A program made the translations under genes and the position numbers. From contig NZ_NFHG01000007.1 in assembly GCF_002159265.1 (NCBI RefSeq), positions 81,089-145,088 of the forward strand: DNA of 64,000 bases. Reading direction: 5' to 3'. Position 1 is the stretch's first letter, and each line of letters opens with the position of its first letter. This stretch comes from Flavonifractor sp. An82. Its GTDB lineage: Bacteria > Bacillota > Clostridia > Oscillospirales > Oscillospiraceae. Below the pieces are notes generated by a model. It did no database searches and was not told the DNA's origin. It saw only the letters and a list, made by a program, of their open reading frames with translations. Below are positions 49,010-57,669 of the stretch, in pieces.

Positions 49010-50464
49010 TCATTTTTTGCTGATTTTGCAAGGGGTTGCGGGCAATTCTCCCCCCAGAAGGTCCCCAAATATCAGCTTTTGCTGCTCCAGGGCGGTGACC
49101 GACCGGTCCCGGAACTGGTAGAGCACCCATCCCAGGGCGGTCAGGGCTGCCGCCAGGGCATACTCCAGGCCGCTGAGGGCGCCGGGGCTCATGGGCAGCA
49201 GGATATTGCCCGCCAGGAATACCGAGGCCAGCACGCCAAAGACCGCCGTCACCTTTCCGCCGGGCATGGACACCGGCCGGCGCAGGTCGGCCCGGGTCCT
49301 TCTCAGCCACAGCACAGCAGCAAAGGACATGACCCACATGACGATGGTGGTCAGGGACGCCACGTTGATAAAGGGAATAAAGAACAGCTTGCCGGTGAAG
49401 GGAGTGAGCACCACAAAGGCGGCAGTGAAGCAGATGCACCGCACCGGCGTGCCGTATTTGGGATGGAGGACGGCGAACTTTCTCGACACCAGGGCAAACC
49501 GGGACAGGCCGTAGAGCATCTGGGCGGAGGAGTAGAGGGTGGAGTTCATCACCCCAACCGCCCCCACAAAGGCGGTGACCAGGAACGCAATCCGCACCCA
49601 GGGCAGGCCGGTGATGGACACCAGCACGTCGGCAAATGGGGCGGTGCGGCCCACCGCCTCGGTCCAGGGCATACAGCCCGCCACAGCGGTGGACACCAGG
49701 CACAAAATACCGGTGACCAGAATGAGGCAGGTGATAAGGGCGGCCCCCGCCTTGCGGGCGGCGGGACCGGTGGCGTCGGCGGCGGCCTTGGACACCGTCT
49801 CCCATCCGGCCACCGAGAACACCAGCAGGGAGAGCAGGGAGGCCGAGCCGGCAAAGTCAAACTCCAGCCCGCCGTCCGCGGCGTACACCGCCGGGTCGAA
49901 GTGAGCAAAGCACACCGCCAGGCCGATGGCGCACATGACCAGCAGCACCACCGTGGCCAGCTTGGCCAGGGAGGCGCACACATTTGCCCCCTTGATCTGC
50001 ACCCACAGGATGGCCCCCGCCAGCAGCAGCTGGAGGACCAGGTTGGGCAGGGTCACCGGGAAATCCCCCACGTGGTAGAGTACCATGCTCTCCTTCAGGA
50101 CGGGGAACAGCTCGTCCAGCAGGGAGATGGCGGCCAGATCCACCCAGCAGAATACGATGGTGTTCATCAAAATGCCTGCCCAGCCCACGGCAAAGCCGCC
50201 CCTGGGGCCAAAGGCGGCGTAGGAGTACACCACCTCGCCTCCCGGCAGTGGAAACATGGGGATGGCCTCCATGTAGGAGAAGGCAAAGGGCAGCTCAATG
50301 ACGATGCACAGCACAAAGGCCACCGCCAGGTTTAGGGGCCCTCCCGCCGTGTCAAGCCAGGTGCCGGTGAGCAGCAGCCAGCTGGTGCCCAGCATGCAGC
50401 CGATGCCCATGGCCACCAGCCCGAAAAAGCTGATCTTGCCGCCCCCCTGTTTTGCCATACCCAT
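49010..50464 (-). CDS. APC-family amino acid permease
   Basis: The 484-aa protein has about twelve membrane helices and the APC hallmarks [15 protein letters not shown] in helix 1, [18 protein letters not shown], and [20 protein letters not shown] in helix 6. The amino acid carried is not readable from sequence; being next to asnS does not prove asparagine. Two ATGs lie two codons apart (50464 and 50458) behind GGCGGG; the first is used here. Confidence 0.88.
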   Translation of the reverse strand: MGMAKQGGGKISFFGLVAMGIGCMLGTSWLLLTGTWLDTAGGPLNLAVAFVLCIVIELPFAFSYMEAIPMFPLPGGEVVYSYAAFGPRGGFAVGWAGILMNTIVFCWVDLAAISLLDELFPVLKESMVLYHVGDFPVTLPNLVLQLLLAGAILWVQIKGANVCASLAKLATVVLLVMCAIGLAVCFAHFDPAVYAADGGLEFDFAGSASLLSLLVFSVAGWETVSKAAADATGPAARKAGAALITCLILVTGILCLVSTAVAGCMPWTEAVGRTAPFADVLVSITGLPWVRIAFLVTAFVGAVGVMNSTLYSSAQMLYGLSRFALVSRKFAVLHPKYGTPVRCICFTAAFVVLTPFTGKLFFIPFINVASLTTIVMWVMSFAAVLWLRRTRADLRRPVSMPGGKVTAVFGVLASVFLAGNILLPMSPGALSGLEYALAAALTALGWVLYQFRDRSVTALEQQKLIFGDLLGGELPATPCKISKK

Positions 50465-50547
50465 CCCGCCTTCATTTCAGATATTGATATTATACCGGCC
50501 CGCAGAAAAAGCCGCAACCCCAACGTATCGGGGCCGCGGCTTTCCGT

Positions 50548-51054
50548 TCAATAAGCATAGAGGGGGATCAAAAAGGTCCAGGGAGCGGTGACGATGGCCA
50601 TAGTCAGGGCGATGATATGCCGCTGCCGCTCGTCCAGCAGGGCGCAGGACCTCATGGCTCGTTTATCGAAGAAGTAGATGCACACACCGACAATGGCCAC
50701 CCCAGACAAGGTGTACAGGAAGCCGGACAGGGTGCGGAAGGGATTGAGGAAGGCGGCGGAGAGCACCTGGTCCACCCAACTGCCCACAGGGTCCGGCAGC
50801 AGGGAGAGGTACCAGAAGCCGAAGAGGAACAGGGCTCCCATGAAGTCGGCCAGAAAGCCCAGCAGCCAGAACTTCCACCACAGCTGTTTCAGTACCGCCT
50901 TTTTCCCGGTGTGCTTTAACACCGCCAAGGTGATCAGCAGCACCCCACAGTCGATGATCAGGTTGCCCGGCAGGGTGATGAACCACACCTGGGGGAAGAA
51001 ATACAGGATCCAGATGGGCAGCAGGATATTGTACAGCTTTACTTCCCGTTTCAT
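50548..51054 (-). CDS. Integral membrane protein of unknown function (168 aa)
   Basis: No family recognised. The protein has four to five hydrophobic helices (for example ILLPIWILYFFPQVWFITLP and GFLADFMGALFLFGFWYLSL) and short charged loops. Its ATG overlaps the stop of the upstream 90-aa gene (ATGA, 51051-51054). It is the last gene of a LytTR-headed membrane-protein operon. Confidence 0.75.
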   Translation of the reverse strand: MKREVKLYNILLPIWILYFFPQVWFITLPGNLIIDCGVLLITLAVLKHTGKKAVLKQLWWKFWLLGFLADFMGALFLFGFWYLSLLPDPVGSWVDQVLSAAFLNPFRTLSGFLYTLSGVAIVGVCIYFFDKRAMRSCALLDERQRHIIALTMAIVTAPWTFLIPLYAY

Positions 51055-51323
51055 GGCGTCCGCTCCTTTCCCCGGCAGAGGGCCCGCCCGAACAACCAGC
51101 CCAGGAAGATGGCCCCGCCGATCATGGCCCACAGCGCCACCGCCAGCTGCCACAAAAAGCCGCCCTGCTTCCACTCATACACGCCTCCCGCCAGGGGGAT
51201 AAGCAGAAGGCCCAGAGGAAGCTGGATCAGCGGCTGGAACCAGCGCCGGGTCAGCCTCCCGATCAGCAGGGTGAGGACCAGCGTGCCTGCCAGCGCACCC
51301 CAGAACAGTAAAAACAGTTCCAT
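51051..51323 (-). CDS. Small membrane protein (90 aa), paralog of the next gene
   Basis: Unrecognised. Three hydrophobic segments; it starts FLLFWGALAGTLVLTLLIGR and ends IGGAIFLGWLFGRALCRGKE. Both halves align with the 96-aa product encoded just upstream (TLLIGRLTRR against TLLVCRLTMG; GGAIFLGWLFG against GGAILVGWLTG), so the pair arose by duplication. Part of the LytTR-DUF3021 operon. Confidence 0.75.
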   Translation of the reverse strand: MELFLLFWGALAGTLVLTLLIGRLTRRWFQPLIQLPLGLLLIPLAGGVYEWKQGGFLWQLAVALWAMIGGAIFLGWLFGRALCRGKERTP

Positions 51324-51326
51324 CTC

Positions 51327-51617
51327 TCAAATATCCTCCTTTCTCCGGCTGAGCCGCCACCCGGTCAGCCAGCCCACAAGGATGGCACCGCCCACGACAC
51401 CTGAGCCCAGTTCCCAGAATGACCAGGGCTTATGGATCGTCAGATACAGGTGCAGGGCGATGGTCAGTGGGATGGCCAGAAGTACCAGGAGCAGCAGTCG
51501 GAGCGGGCGGAACCGCCCCATGGTCAGACGGCACACCAACAGGGTGAACACCGTCGTACCCAGCAGAGCACTCAGAATGGGCGCGCCGCCCATCATCAGC
51601 AGATACAGCCGGTCCAT
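51327..51617 (-). CDS. Small membrane protein (96 aa), paralog of the previous gene
   Basis: Unrecognised three-helix protein that shares sequence layout with the 90-aa product downstream. Its ATG directly follows the stop of the DUF3021 protein. The twin genes may encode a heteromeric membrane complex (inference). Confidence 0.75.
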   Translation of the reverse strand: MDRLYLLMMGGAPILSALLGTTVFTLLVCRLTMGRFRPLRLLLLVLLAIPLTIALHLYLTIHKPWSFWELGSGVVGGAILVGWLTGWRLSRRKEDI

Positions 51618-52454
51618 TCAGTCCTCCTTCTTTTTTCTGGGCCAGGCCCCCGCCGCCACCCCCAGCAGGCCGGACCCAAAGGCAATGGCGCACATGAGAA
51701 TGAGTATGGTGTGATCATAGAGCAGGAAAACGGCAGGCAGCACCCCTACCGCGCACAGCACCGGATAGAGGGGACAAAAGCCGTGCCACTCCCCCAGGAA
51801 CATACCGACGGCCATACAGCCGATGGGCAGCAGCAGTCCCACATAGATGGCCCCGCTGAACAGCGGCATGCCGCCCCCCTCCAGCAGCCGAAGCAGCCAG
51901 GGCAGCCCCAGGCAGATGAGCAGGATCACCGGGATGGAAGGCAGGGTCTCCTTCCACTTCCACTGAGAGGGCTTTGGAATAAGTCCCAGCTTCTTCCGCA
52001 TGGCCTCCACCTCACTGTTCCAGATGGCCCAGCGGACCAGCCAGATGAGGGCATAGACCAGGGCCAACAGGAAGAGATAGGCCACCAGAGGCACCCACCT
52101 CCCCCAGTTCCATCCGCACAGGCATACCATCAGGGTAAGCGCTCCGGCGGTAACGGCAAAGTGGGCCAGGGACCGGCGGACCAGGGTGGCCCCGTCGTCG
52201 GCAAAGGGCAGGGTGGACACCCCCACCACCGCCCCCATCAGGAAGTAAAGCCCCAGCTGGACCGCCAGGGCGGCGGGGCCGGCAAGCCGCTCCAGATCAT
52301 AGCTTACCAGCCGGAAGGGGGTGTGGTTCCCCATGGCCAGGAGGCCACCACTGACCAGGTCGTTGAACAGTCCCCCCACCGGCACCAGAAGGGCCACTCC
52401 TGCCAGTCCGCCGATGAGGATGCGGACCAACCACTGTTTCTGTCTGTGTGTCAC
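51618..52454 (-). CDS. DUF3021-like membrane protein with extra C-terminal membrane domain
   Basis: The first ~160 of 278 residues resemble DUF3021 proteins, which are encoded next to LytTR regulators: four helices, then EVEAMRKKLGLIPKP. Such proteins usually end there at about 140 aa. Here a further ~115 residues with four helices follow (ILLICLGLPWLLRLLEGG through FCPLYPVLCAVGVLPAVFLL). The start is a GTG at 52454 behind GGAGGGA. It probably controls the activity of the adjacent LytTR protein by holding it at the membrane, as proposed for such pairs. Confidence 0.75.
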   Translation of the reverse strand: MTHRQKQWLVRILIGGLAGVALLVPVGGLFNDLVSGGLLAMGNHTPFRLVSYDLERLAGPAALAVQLGLYFLMGAVVGVSTLPFADDGATLVRRSLAHFAVTAGALTLMVCLCGWNWGRWVPLVAYLFLLALVYALIWLVRWAIWNSEVEAMRKKLGLIPKPSQWKWKETLPSIPVILLICLGLPWLLRLLEGGGMPLFSGAIYVGLLLPIGCMAVGMFLGEWHGFCPLYPVLCAVGVLPAVFLLYDHTILILMCAIAFGSGLLGVAAGAWPRKKKED

Positions 52455-52469
52455 AGGATCTCCCTCCTT

Positions 52470-52904
52470 TCAAAGCCCCAAAGCTTCTTTGATCTTCTTC
52501 ACATACCGCCGGGAGACGTAGCACACCGTCTCTTCCGCCAGAGTGATGCGAATGGTACCGGTGAGACCCAGGTCCATGGCGGTGATCTTACGCAGGTTCA
52601 CGATCTCCGAGTGAGAGATGCGCACAAAGGTGTGCCGGTCCAGCTTGGCCTCCAGCTCATAGAGCCGCTCCCGCAGGTCGAAGATACCCTGGGTAGTCTG
52701 GACCTTCACTCCCTTCTCCTCCCCGTAGCAGCGGAGGATGGCTTCCTCCTCCAGCGGCACGGCGGTATCCCCCCGCCAGCCGGTGAGGATGCCGCCCCCC
52801 TCCAGCCGGGCCGCCAGGGCTTTCACCTCGTCGGTGAGGGCGGGAGCGGTGATGGTGACCTCCGGCTCCGCCCGGTTTGGATCAATGACAACGGTTACCT
52901 TCAC
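52470..52904 (-). CDS. LytTR-type DNA-binding regulator
   Basis: The 144-aa protein ends in a LytTR domain (LEAKLDRHTFVRISHSEIVN, then LRKITAMDL and RRYVKKIKEAL) and has no receiver domain. Single-domain LytTR proteins with an adjacent DUF3021 membrane partner form a known regulatory pair, often autoregulated. It heads a five-gene membrane operon. The start follows GGAGGGAGGGAACG. Confidence 0.9.
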   Translation of the reverse strand: MKVTVVIDPNRAEPEVTITAPALTDEVKALAARLEGGGILTGWRGDTAVPLEEEAILRCYGEEKGVKVQTTQGIFDLRERLYELEAKLDRHTFVRISHSEIVNLRKITAMDLGLTGTIRITLAEETVCYVSRRYVKKIKEALGL

Positions 52905-52996
52905 GTTCCCTCCCTCCTTTCACCCCCACTATAGCGAAAAGGGGACCGTCTGTCCACGGTTTTCGGACAGACGGCCCCGCTGAGGGGACGGTCGGT

Positions 52997-54208
52997 TCAG
53001 GCAAGGGCCTGAATCTGGGCGTTGAGGGAATTGATGTCAGGCTGGTCCACCGGGTCGTTGGTAAGGCCGTACTCCTCCTTCAGGGCGAGAATGCGATAGA
53101 CGCTCTCATCCAGCCGTTCCATAGAGACGCGGCCCTCCTCCACCGCCGAGAGCAGTGCATCCTGGGCGGCGGTCAGATTGTCCGCCTCATGGCACACCAG
53201 CAGCAGGTCGCAGCCCGCCTCCAATGCCATGATGGCGGCCTCCCCCGTGCCGTATGTATGGGAGATGGCGGCCATGGTCAGATCGTCGGTACACACCACG
53301 CCCTCATATCCCATCTCCTGCCGCAGCAGGCCGGCAACCACCCGAGGAGACAGGGTGGCGGGCAGGTCGGGGTCGATCTGGGTCATCAAAATATGGGCCA
53401 CCATGACCGCGGGGGCCCCTGCGTCCACGGCCGCCTGGAAGGGGATGAGTTCAAATTGCTCCAGTTCCTCCACCGTCTTGTCCACCACCGGCAGCTCCAC
53501 ATGGGAGTCGGTGCCGGTGTCCCCGTGGCCGGGGAAGTGCTTGACCACCGGGATCACGCCCCCCTGGCTCAGCCCTTCATTGATTTCCAATCCCGCCCAT
53601 GACACCGTGTCCGGGTCGCTGCCGCAGGCCCGTTTCCCGATGACGGTGTTGTCCGGGTTGGACCAGATGTCCAGGCAGGTGGAGAAATCCAGGTTGAAGC
53701 CGAAGGCGGCACACTGGGCGGCCAGCACCTTTCCCCGCTCCAGGGGGTCGCCGCCGGAGGCGATAGCGTCATAGGCTGAGGGCAGGTCGTCCACCTCCGG
53801 GGGCATCCGGTCTACCCGTCCCCCCTCCTGGTCCACGCACAAAAAGAGGGGGACATGGTCTCCGTTCAGTTCCTTCAGGCCGTTGGTCAGCTCCACCAGC
53901 TGTCCGGCGCTCTCCACATTCCGGCCAAAGAGGATGATCCCCCCCACCTGGTAGTCCTGAATGGCCCGAAGGGCATCCTCGCCGGGCTCGGTCCCCATGA
54001 TCCCCGCCACCAGCAGCTGTCCCACCTTCTCCTCGGTGGTCATGGCCGCCATGGCCTCCTCCACCGGGTCAGGGGTGGGGGTAGGTTCCGGGATGGGAAC
54101 CGCGCTGGGGGTAATTGCCGGAGCGGGGGTGGAGGCGGTGGTTTGACCGCCGCACCCCGCCAAAAGCAATACAGAGAGCAATATTACACCGACCAGAATA
54201 CGCTTCAT
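52997..54208 (-). CDS. GH3 family beta-N-acetylhexosaminidase lipoprotein (NagZ-like)
   Basis: The 403-aa protein starts with a lipoprotein signal (LLSVLLLAGCG, lipid on Cys19) and a proline/threonine linker, then a GH3 barrel with CVDQEGGRVDRM, the NagZ catalytic His/Asp loop KHFPGHGDTGTDSH and the nucleophile aspartate in GVVCTDDLTM. Such enzymes remove GlcNAc from muropeptides outside the Gram-positive cell. Its ATG shares one base with the stop of rnr (TAATG). Confidence 0.92.
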   Translation of the reverse strand: MKRILVGVILLSVLLLAGCGGQTTASTPAPAITPSAVPIPEPTPTPDPVEEAMAAMTTEEKVGQLLVAGIMGTEPGEDALRAIQDYQVGGIILFGRNVESAGQLVELTNGLKELNGDHVPLFLCVDQEGGRVDRMPPEVDDLPSAYDAIASGGDPLERGKVLAAQCAAFGFNLDFSTCLDIWSNPDNTVIGKRACGSDPDTVSWAGLEINEGLSQGGVIPVVKHFPGHGDTGTDSHVELPVVDKTVEELEQFELIPFQAAVDAGAPAVMVAHILMTQIDPDLPATLSPRVVAGLLRQEMGYEGVVCTDDLTMAAISHTYGTGEAAIMALEAGCDLLLVCHEADNLTAAQDALLSAVEEGRVSMERLDESVYRILALKEEYGLTNDPVDQPDINSLNAQIQALA

Positions 54209-56256
54209 TATCGTTTTCTGCCTCCCTTCCGCCGTTTGGGCACATGCATGGCCCGGCCTTTCCCGGGCTTGCGGGGGCTCTTTTTGCCGCCCCGGCCGGG
54301 CCGCTCCTTATGCTCCTCCTCCCGTTTTTTCCGGGATACCGGAGTGCCGCCGGGGAGGATAAAGTCCACCTGTCCGCTCACCGGGTCGGCGGCGGCGCAT
54401 TCCACCTCCAGGGCCATGCCGAAGGTGTACCGGCCGCTGCCGTTGTCCTCCAGCAGGGTAAGGTGGGCCTCGTCGTAATGCCAGCTTCCGCCGGGCAGGG
54501 CCTCCACGGGCAGCAGGCCCTCCACGCCCCCGGCCACCGACACGAAGAGACCGAACCGGGTGACGCCGGACACCACACCGGCGAAGGTTTCCCCAATGTG
54601 GCCCGCCATGAACTCGGCCAGATAGCGCTTCTCGATCTCCCGCTCGGCCTCCTGGGCCGCCAGTTCCCGCTGGGAGGACTGGACGGCAGCCCGCTGGGTG
54701 GCTGCGGCCAGCTTCTTTTCCTGCTTGTCCAGGGACCCGTCCAGCAGGGCGGTGAGGATGCGGTGGACCATCAGGTCGGGATAGCGGCGGATGGGGGAGG
54801 TAAAGTGGCAGTAATACTCTGCCGCCAGACCGAAGTGGCCCAGGTTGTCCTGGTCGTACCGGGCCTTCATCAGGGAGCGCAGCACCATCATGGACACCGC
54901 CCCCTCCTCCGGCCTGTCCTTGGCCCAGTCCAGCAGCTTCTGGAGGGCATGGCTGTCCGCCCCCTTCAGGTCGTAGCCCAGGGGGGCCACCATGGTACGC
55001 AGGGCCTCCGTCTTCTCGTCGGAGGGCTTCTCATGGACCCGGTAGACGCAGGGCTTGTGGAGGCGGTTGAGATGCTCCGCCACGCACTCGTTGGCCGCCA
55101 GCATGAAGGACTCAATGAGCTTTTCGCTCTCCCCCTGCTGCCGCAGGGCCACATCCACCGGCCTGCCCTCGCTGTCGCAGATCACATAGCTCTCCTTGGT
55201 CTCCAGATCCAGAGCCCCCCGGTTTTTCCGCAGCTTCTCCAGCACCTTGGCCAGGGCGGCCATGTTCCGCAGCATGGGCAGGATGTGGGCGTACCGCTCC
55301 GCCAGAGCCGGGTCCTCCCCCGCCAGCAGTACATTGCAGTCCTCATAGGTCATCCGCTCAGTGGAGCAAATCACAGACTTGGCGATGGTGTGGTCCACCA
55401 CCATGCCGCTCTGGTCCATGGTCATGATGCAGGACAGGGCCAGCCGGTCCACATGGGGGTTCAGAGAGCAGATGCCGTTGGACAGCTCCACCGGCAGCAT
55501 GGGCACCACCTGATCGGCAAAATACACCGAGGTGCCCCGTTCAAAGGCCTCCATGTCCAGAGGGGAGCCGGGGCGCACATAGTGGCTTACATCGGCGATG
55601 TGGACCCCCAGCACCCAGCGGCCCTGCTCATCCTGTTCCAGGCTTACCGCGTCGTCAAAGTCCTTGGAGGAGGCCCCGTCGATGGTGATGATGGTCTTGT
55701 CCCGCAGGTCCAGCCGTCCCTCCAGGGCGGAGGGCTCCACCGCCTGGGGCACGCCCTCCACCTCCATCAGCACGGCGGGCGGGAAAGAGCGCTCAATATC
55801 GTGGGTGTAGAGGATGGCCTCCACGGCGCTCTCCCGCCGGTCCGCCGGACCGAACCGCTCCCGCAGGGTACCCATGGGGGCGGTCCTGCCGCCGCCGAAG
55901 CTGGTCATGGCCACGGCGGCCCGCTCGCCGGGGCGCACGCCCTTCCGCTTGGTAAACACCTGGATGGGACCGGGCAGGCGCTCGTTGTCGGGGCGCAGCC
56001 ACAGGGCGTGGTCCTGCCGCTCCAGCACGCCGGTGACGGTCCTGTTGGCCCGCTCCAGCACCTGAACCACTTTGGCCACCCGGCGGCCTGCCGACCGGTC
56101 TTCCTCGGTGATGACAGCCGCCACTTTATCTCCGTTCCAGGCGCCGCCCTCCGCCCGGGGCGGGATGAAGCAGTCCTCCCCCTCCTCCGGGATCAGAAAT
56201 CCGAAGCCCCGGCCGCTGGCCTGGTAAATACCTGTCAATTCCTGTTTGTCTTTCAT
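54208..56256 (-). CDS. rnr: Ribonuclease R
   Basis: The 682-aa exoribonuclease has cold-shock-type RNA-binding domains at the N-terminus, the RNB core with IDGASSKDFDDAVSLE (catalytic aspartates), HIADVSHYV, and YCHFTSPIRRYPDLMVHR, an S1 domain (FAGVVSGVTRFGLFVSVAGG) and a lysine/arginine-rich tail. It degrades structured RNA 3' to 5'. In many Firmicutes rnr follows secG; here a regulator gene lies between them. The ATG at 56256 gives better spacing from AAAGGA than one two codons upstream. Confidence 0.95.
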   Translation of the reverse strand: MKDKQELTGIYQASGRGFGFLIPEEGEDCFIPPRAEGGAWNGDKVAAVITEEDRSAGRRVAKVVQVLERANRTVTGVLERQDHALWLRPDNERLPGPIQVFTKRKGVRPGERAAVAMTSFGGGRTAPMGTLRERFGPADRRESAVEAILYTHDIERSFPPAVLMEVEGVPQAVEPSALEGRLDLRDKTIITIDGASSKDFDDAVSLEQDEQGRWVLGVHIADVSHYVRPGSPLDMEAFERGTSVYFADQVVPMLPVELSNGICSLNPHVDRLALSCIMTMDQSGMVVDHTIAKSVICSTERMTYEDCNVLLAGEDPALAERYAHILPMLRNMAALAKVLEKLRKNRGALDLETKESYVICDSEGRPVDVALRQQGESEKLIESFMLAANECVAEHLNRLHKPCVYRVHEKPSDEKTEALRTMVAPLGYDLKGADSHALQKLLDWAKDRPEEGAVSMMVLRSLMKARYDQDNLGHFGLAAEYYCHFTSPIRRYPDLMVHRILTALLDGSLDKQEKKLAAATQRAAVQSSQRELAAQEAEREIEKRYLAEFMAGHIGETFAGVVSGVTRFGLFVSVAGGVEGLLPVEALPGGSWHYDEAHLTLLEDNGSGRYTFGMALEVECAAADPVSGQVDFILPGGTPVSRKKREEEHKERPGRGGKKSPRKPGKGRAMHVPKRRKGGRKR

Positions 56257-56349
56257 AAACATTCCTTTCTCATTGCTTTTTTCTTTATTATACCCCCTTC
56301 CAAGTGCCTACTCAACGAAAATGTAAGACCGCCGGCAGTCCAATCCCTG

Positions 56350-57123
56350 CTACCAATTCTGCGCCAGAAAAACCAGCAGGTTTTGAAGAAAGCGGGGCAG
56401 GCCGGAGGCCGCCGCCCGGATGGCGCTCTCCACCGCCGCCGGGTCGGCATCCCGTCCAAAAGTAAGGGCTCCCTCCGCCGCCTGACCGATGGCCAGCGGG
56501 GCGTGGGCCGAGCCGCCGATGGCAATTTCCGAGGCGATGGCCCCGCCCCCGGCGGCGTACATTCCAAAAGCGCCGCCCCCCATGGCAAACAAGCCCACGG
56601 CTCCGCCGCCCAGGGCGATCAGTCCCATGGCGAGCCCTCCAATGGCAAACCCTCCCACGGCCCAGCCGCCCAGAGACAGGAGCAGGCCCAGAGATAGCCC
56701 GCCCACGCTGACCAGTCCCAGGGAGAAGCCGCCCAGGGCGACCACCCCCACAGCGCAGTTGCCGACGGCGACGATCCCCCTGGCCACAGCCATCCCGCCG
56801 CGGCCAAACCGGATATGGACCAGAGGCAGGCCAAACAGGGTCCGCTTGCTTTTATACTCATACTGATAGCCGGAATAGTAATTGTTGACAATGGTGGTGG
56901 CAGGAGGGTCTGAGGCCGCCCTGCTCTCCTGCCCGGTGACCAAATAATCCAGGGACACATTGAAGTACCGGGCCAGGGCGGCCAGGTTGTCCAGGTCGGG
57001 CCGGGAGGTGCCCGCCTCCCACTTCTGCACCGCCTGCCGGGACACATTCAAAAGATCGGCCAGTCCCTCCTGAGACAGCCCGGACTGCTTCCTCAGTTCA
57101 TAAAGCCGCTGCTGAAATTCCAT
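56350..57123 (-). CDS. XRE regulator fused to a glycine-rich repeat membrane-like tail
   Basis: Residues 1-65 are an XRE helix-turn-helix (QRLYELRKQSGLSQEGLADL, LNVSRQAVQKWEAG). After a linker with IVNNYYSGYQYEYKSK comes a long stretch of ten-residue units rich in G, A, S, V, L (for example WAVGGFAIGG, LAMGLIALGG, GAVGLFAMGG, GAFGMYAAGG), about ten copies. The tail could be membrane-embedded or a solenoid. The start at 57123 follows GGAGGG. A membrane-tethered regulator is an inference. Confidence 0.82.
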   Translation of the reverse strand: MEFQQRLYELRKQSGLSQEGLADLLNVSRQAVQKWEAGTSRPDLDNLAALARYFNVSLDYLVTGQESRAASDPPATTIVNNYYSGYQYEYKSKRTLFGLPLVHIRFGRGGMAVARGIVAVGNCAVGVVALGGFSLGLVSVGGLSLGLLLSLGGWAVGGFAIGGLAMGLIALGGGAVGLFAMGGGAFGMYAAGGGAIASEIAIGGSAHAPLAIGQAAEGALTFGRDADPAAVESAIRAAASGLPRFLQNLLVFLAQNW

Positions 57124-57254
57124 TTCCAACCCTCCGAAACCAAGAATGGTCAATGGCCTTTGACGAGGTCCAGCATAGCAAACCCCAGCCGACAGCGCAA
57201 CCAAAAGTGGGATACAATTTGACAACTGCCGGTTGCACCCGGTATTTTGCAACG

Positions 57255-57288
57255 AAAAACGCCCTTCCGCAGTCGGAAGGGCGTTTTT
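57255..57288 (-). terminator. Terminator of secG
   Basis: A 15-bp perfect stem (57255-57269 with 57274-57288) with T-runs on both strands, just after the secG stop. Confidence 0.9.
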
Positions 57289-57298
57289 GTTTGCTTTC

Positions 57299-57532
57299 TC
57301 AGAGCAGGCAGATCACAAAGGTCAGGATCATAAACCCGATGGCCACCCACTTGGTCATCTTGGCCAGCTTGGCGTCCCAGCTCTTGGCCTTGTTCTTGGC
57401 CATGAAGGTGTCGGCAACACCGGCGATGGCACCGGACAGGCCGGCGCTCTTGCCGGACTGGAGCAGCACCACGGCGATGAGGAACAGGCAGGCAGCCACG
57501 TCAATAATGCTCAGAATCAGCTTCGGGATCAC
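57299..57532 (-). CDS. secG: Preprotein translocase subunit SecG
   Basis: The 77-aa protein has two hydrophobic helices flanking the conserved VVLLQSGKSAGLSGAIAG loop of SecG. It stimulates protein export by SecYEG. It is the expected size and stands upstream of rnr as in many Firmicutes. Confidence 0.93.
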   Translation of the reverse strand: MIPKLILSIIDVAACLFLIAVVLLQSGKSAGLSGAIAGVADTFMAKNKAKSWDAKLAKMTKWVAIGFMILTFVICLL

Positions 57533-57669
57533 GCTACATCGTCCTTTCGTCCCCGGTCACGGGGCAATTATCCATGCTATGTTTGGGCGCGACAAAGTCG
57601 TGCAGTCTCTTACACGTAAATGAAATGATAGCATAAATAGCGAACGATTGCAAGGGTTTTTCGCATTTT

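Noticed and set aside
54115..56697. An 860-codon open frame on the plus strand across rnr.
   Set aside because: Same effect; it spans two conserved minus-strand genes and has no family motif.
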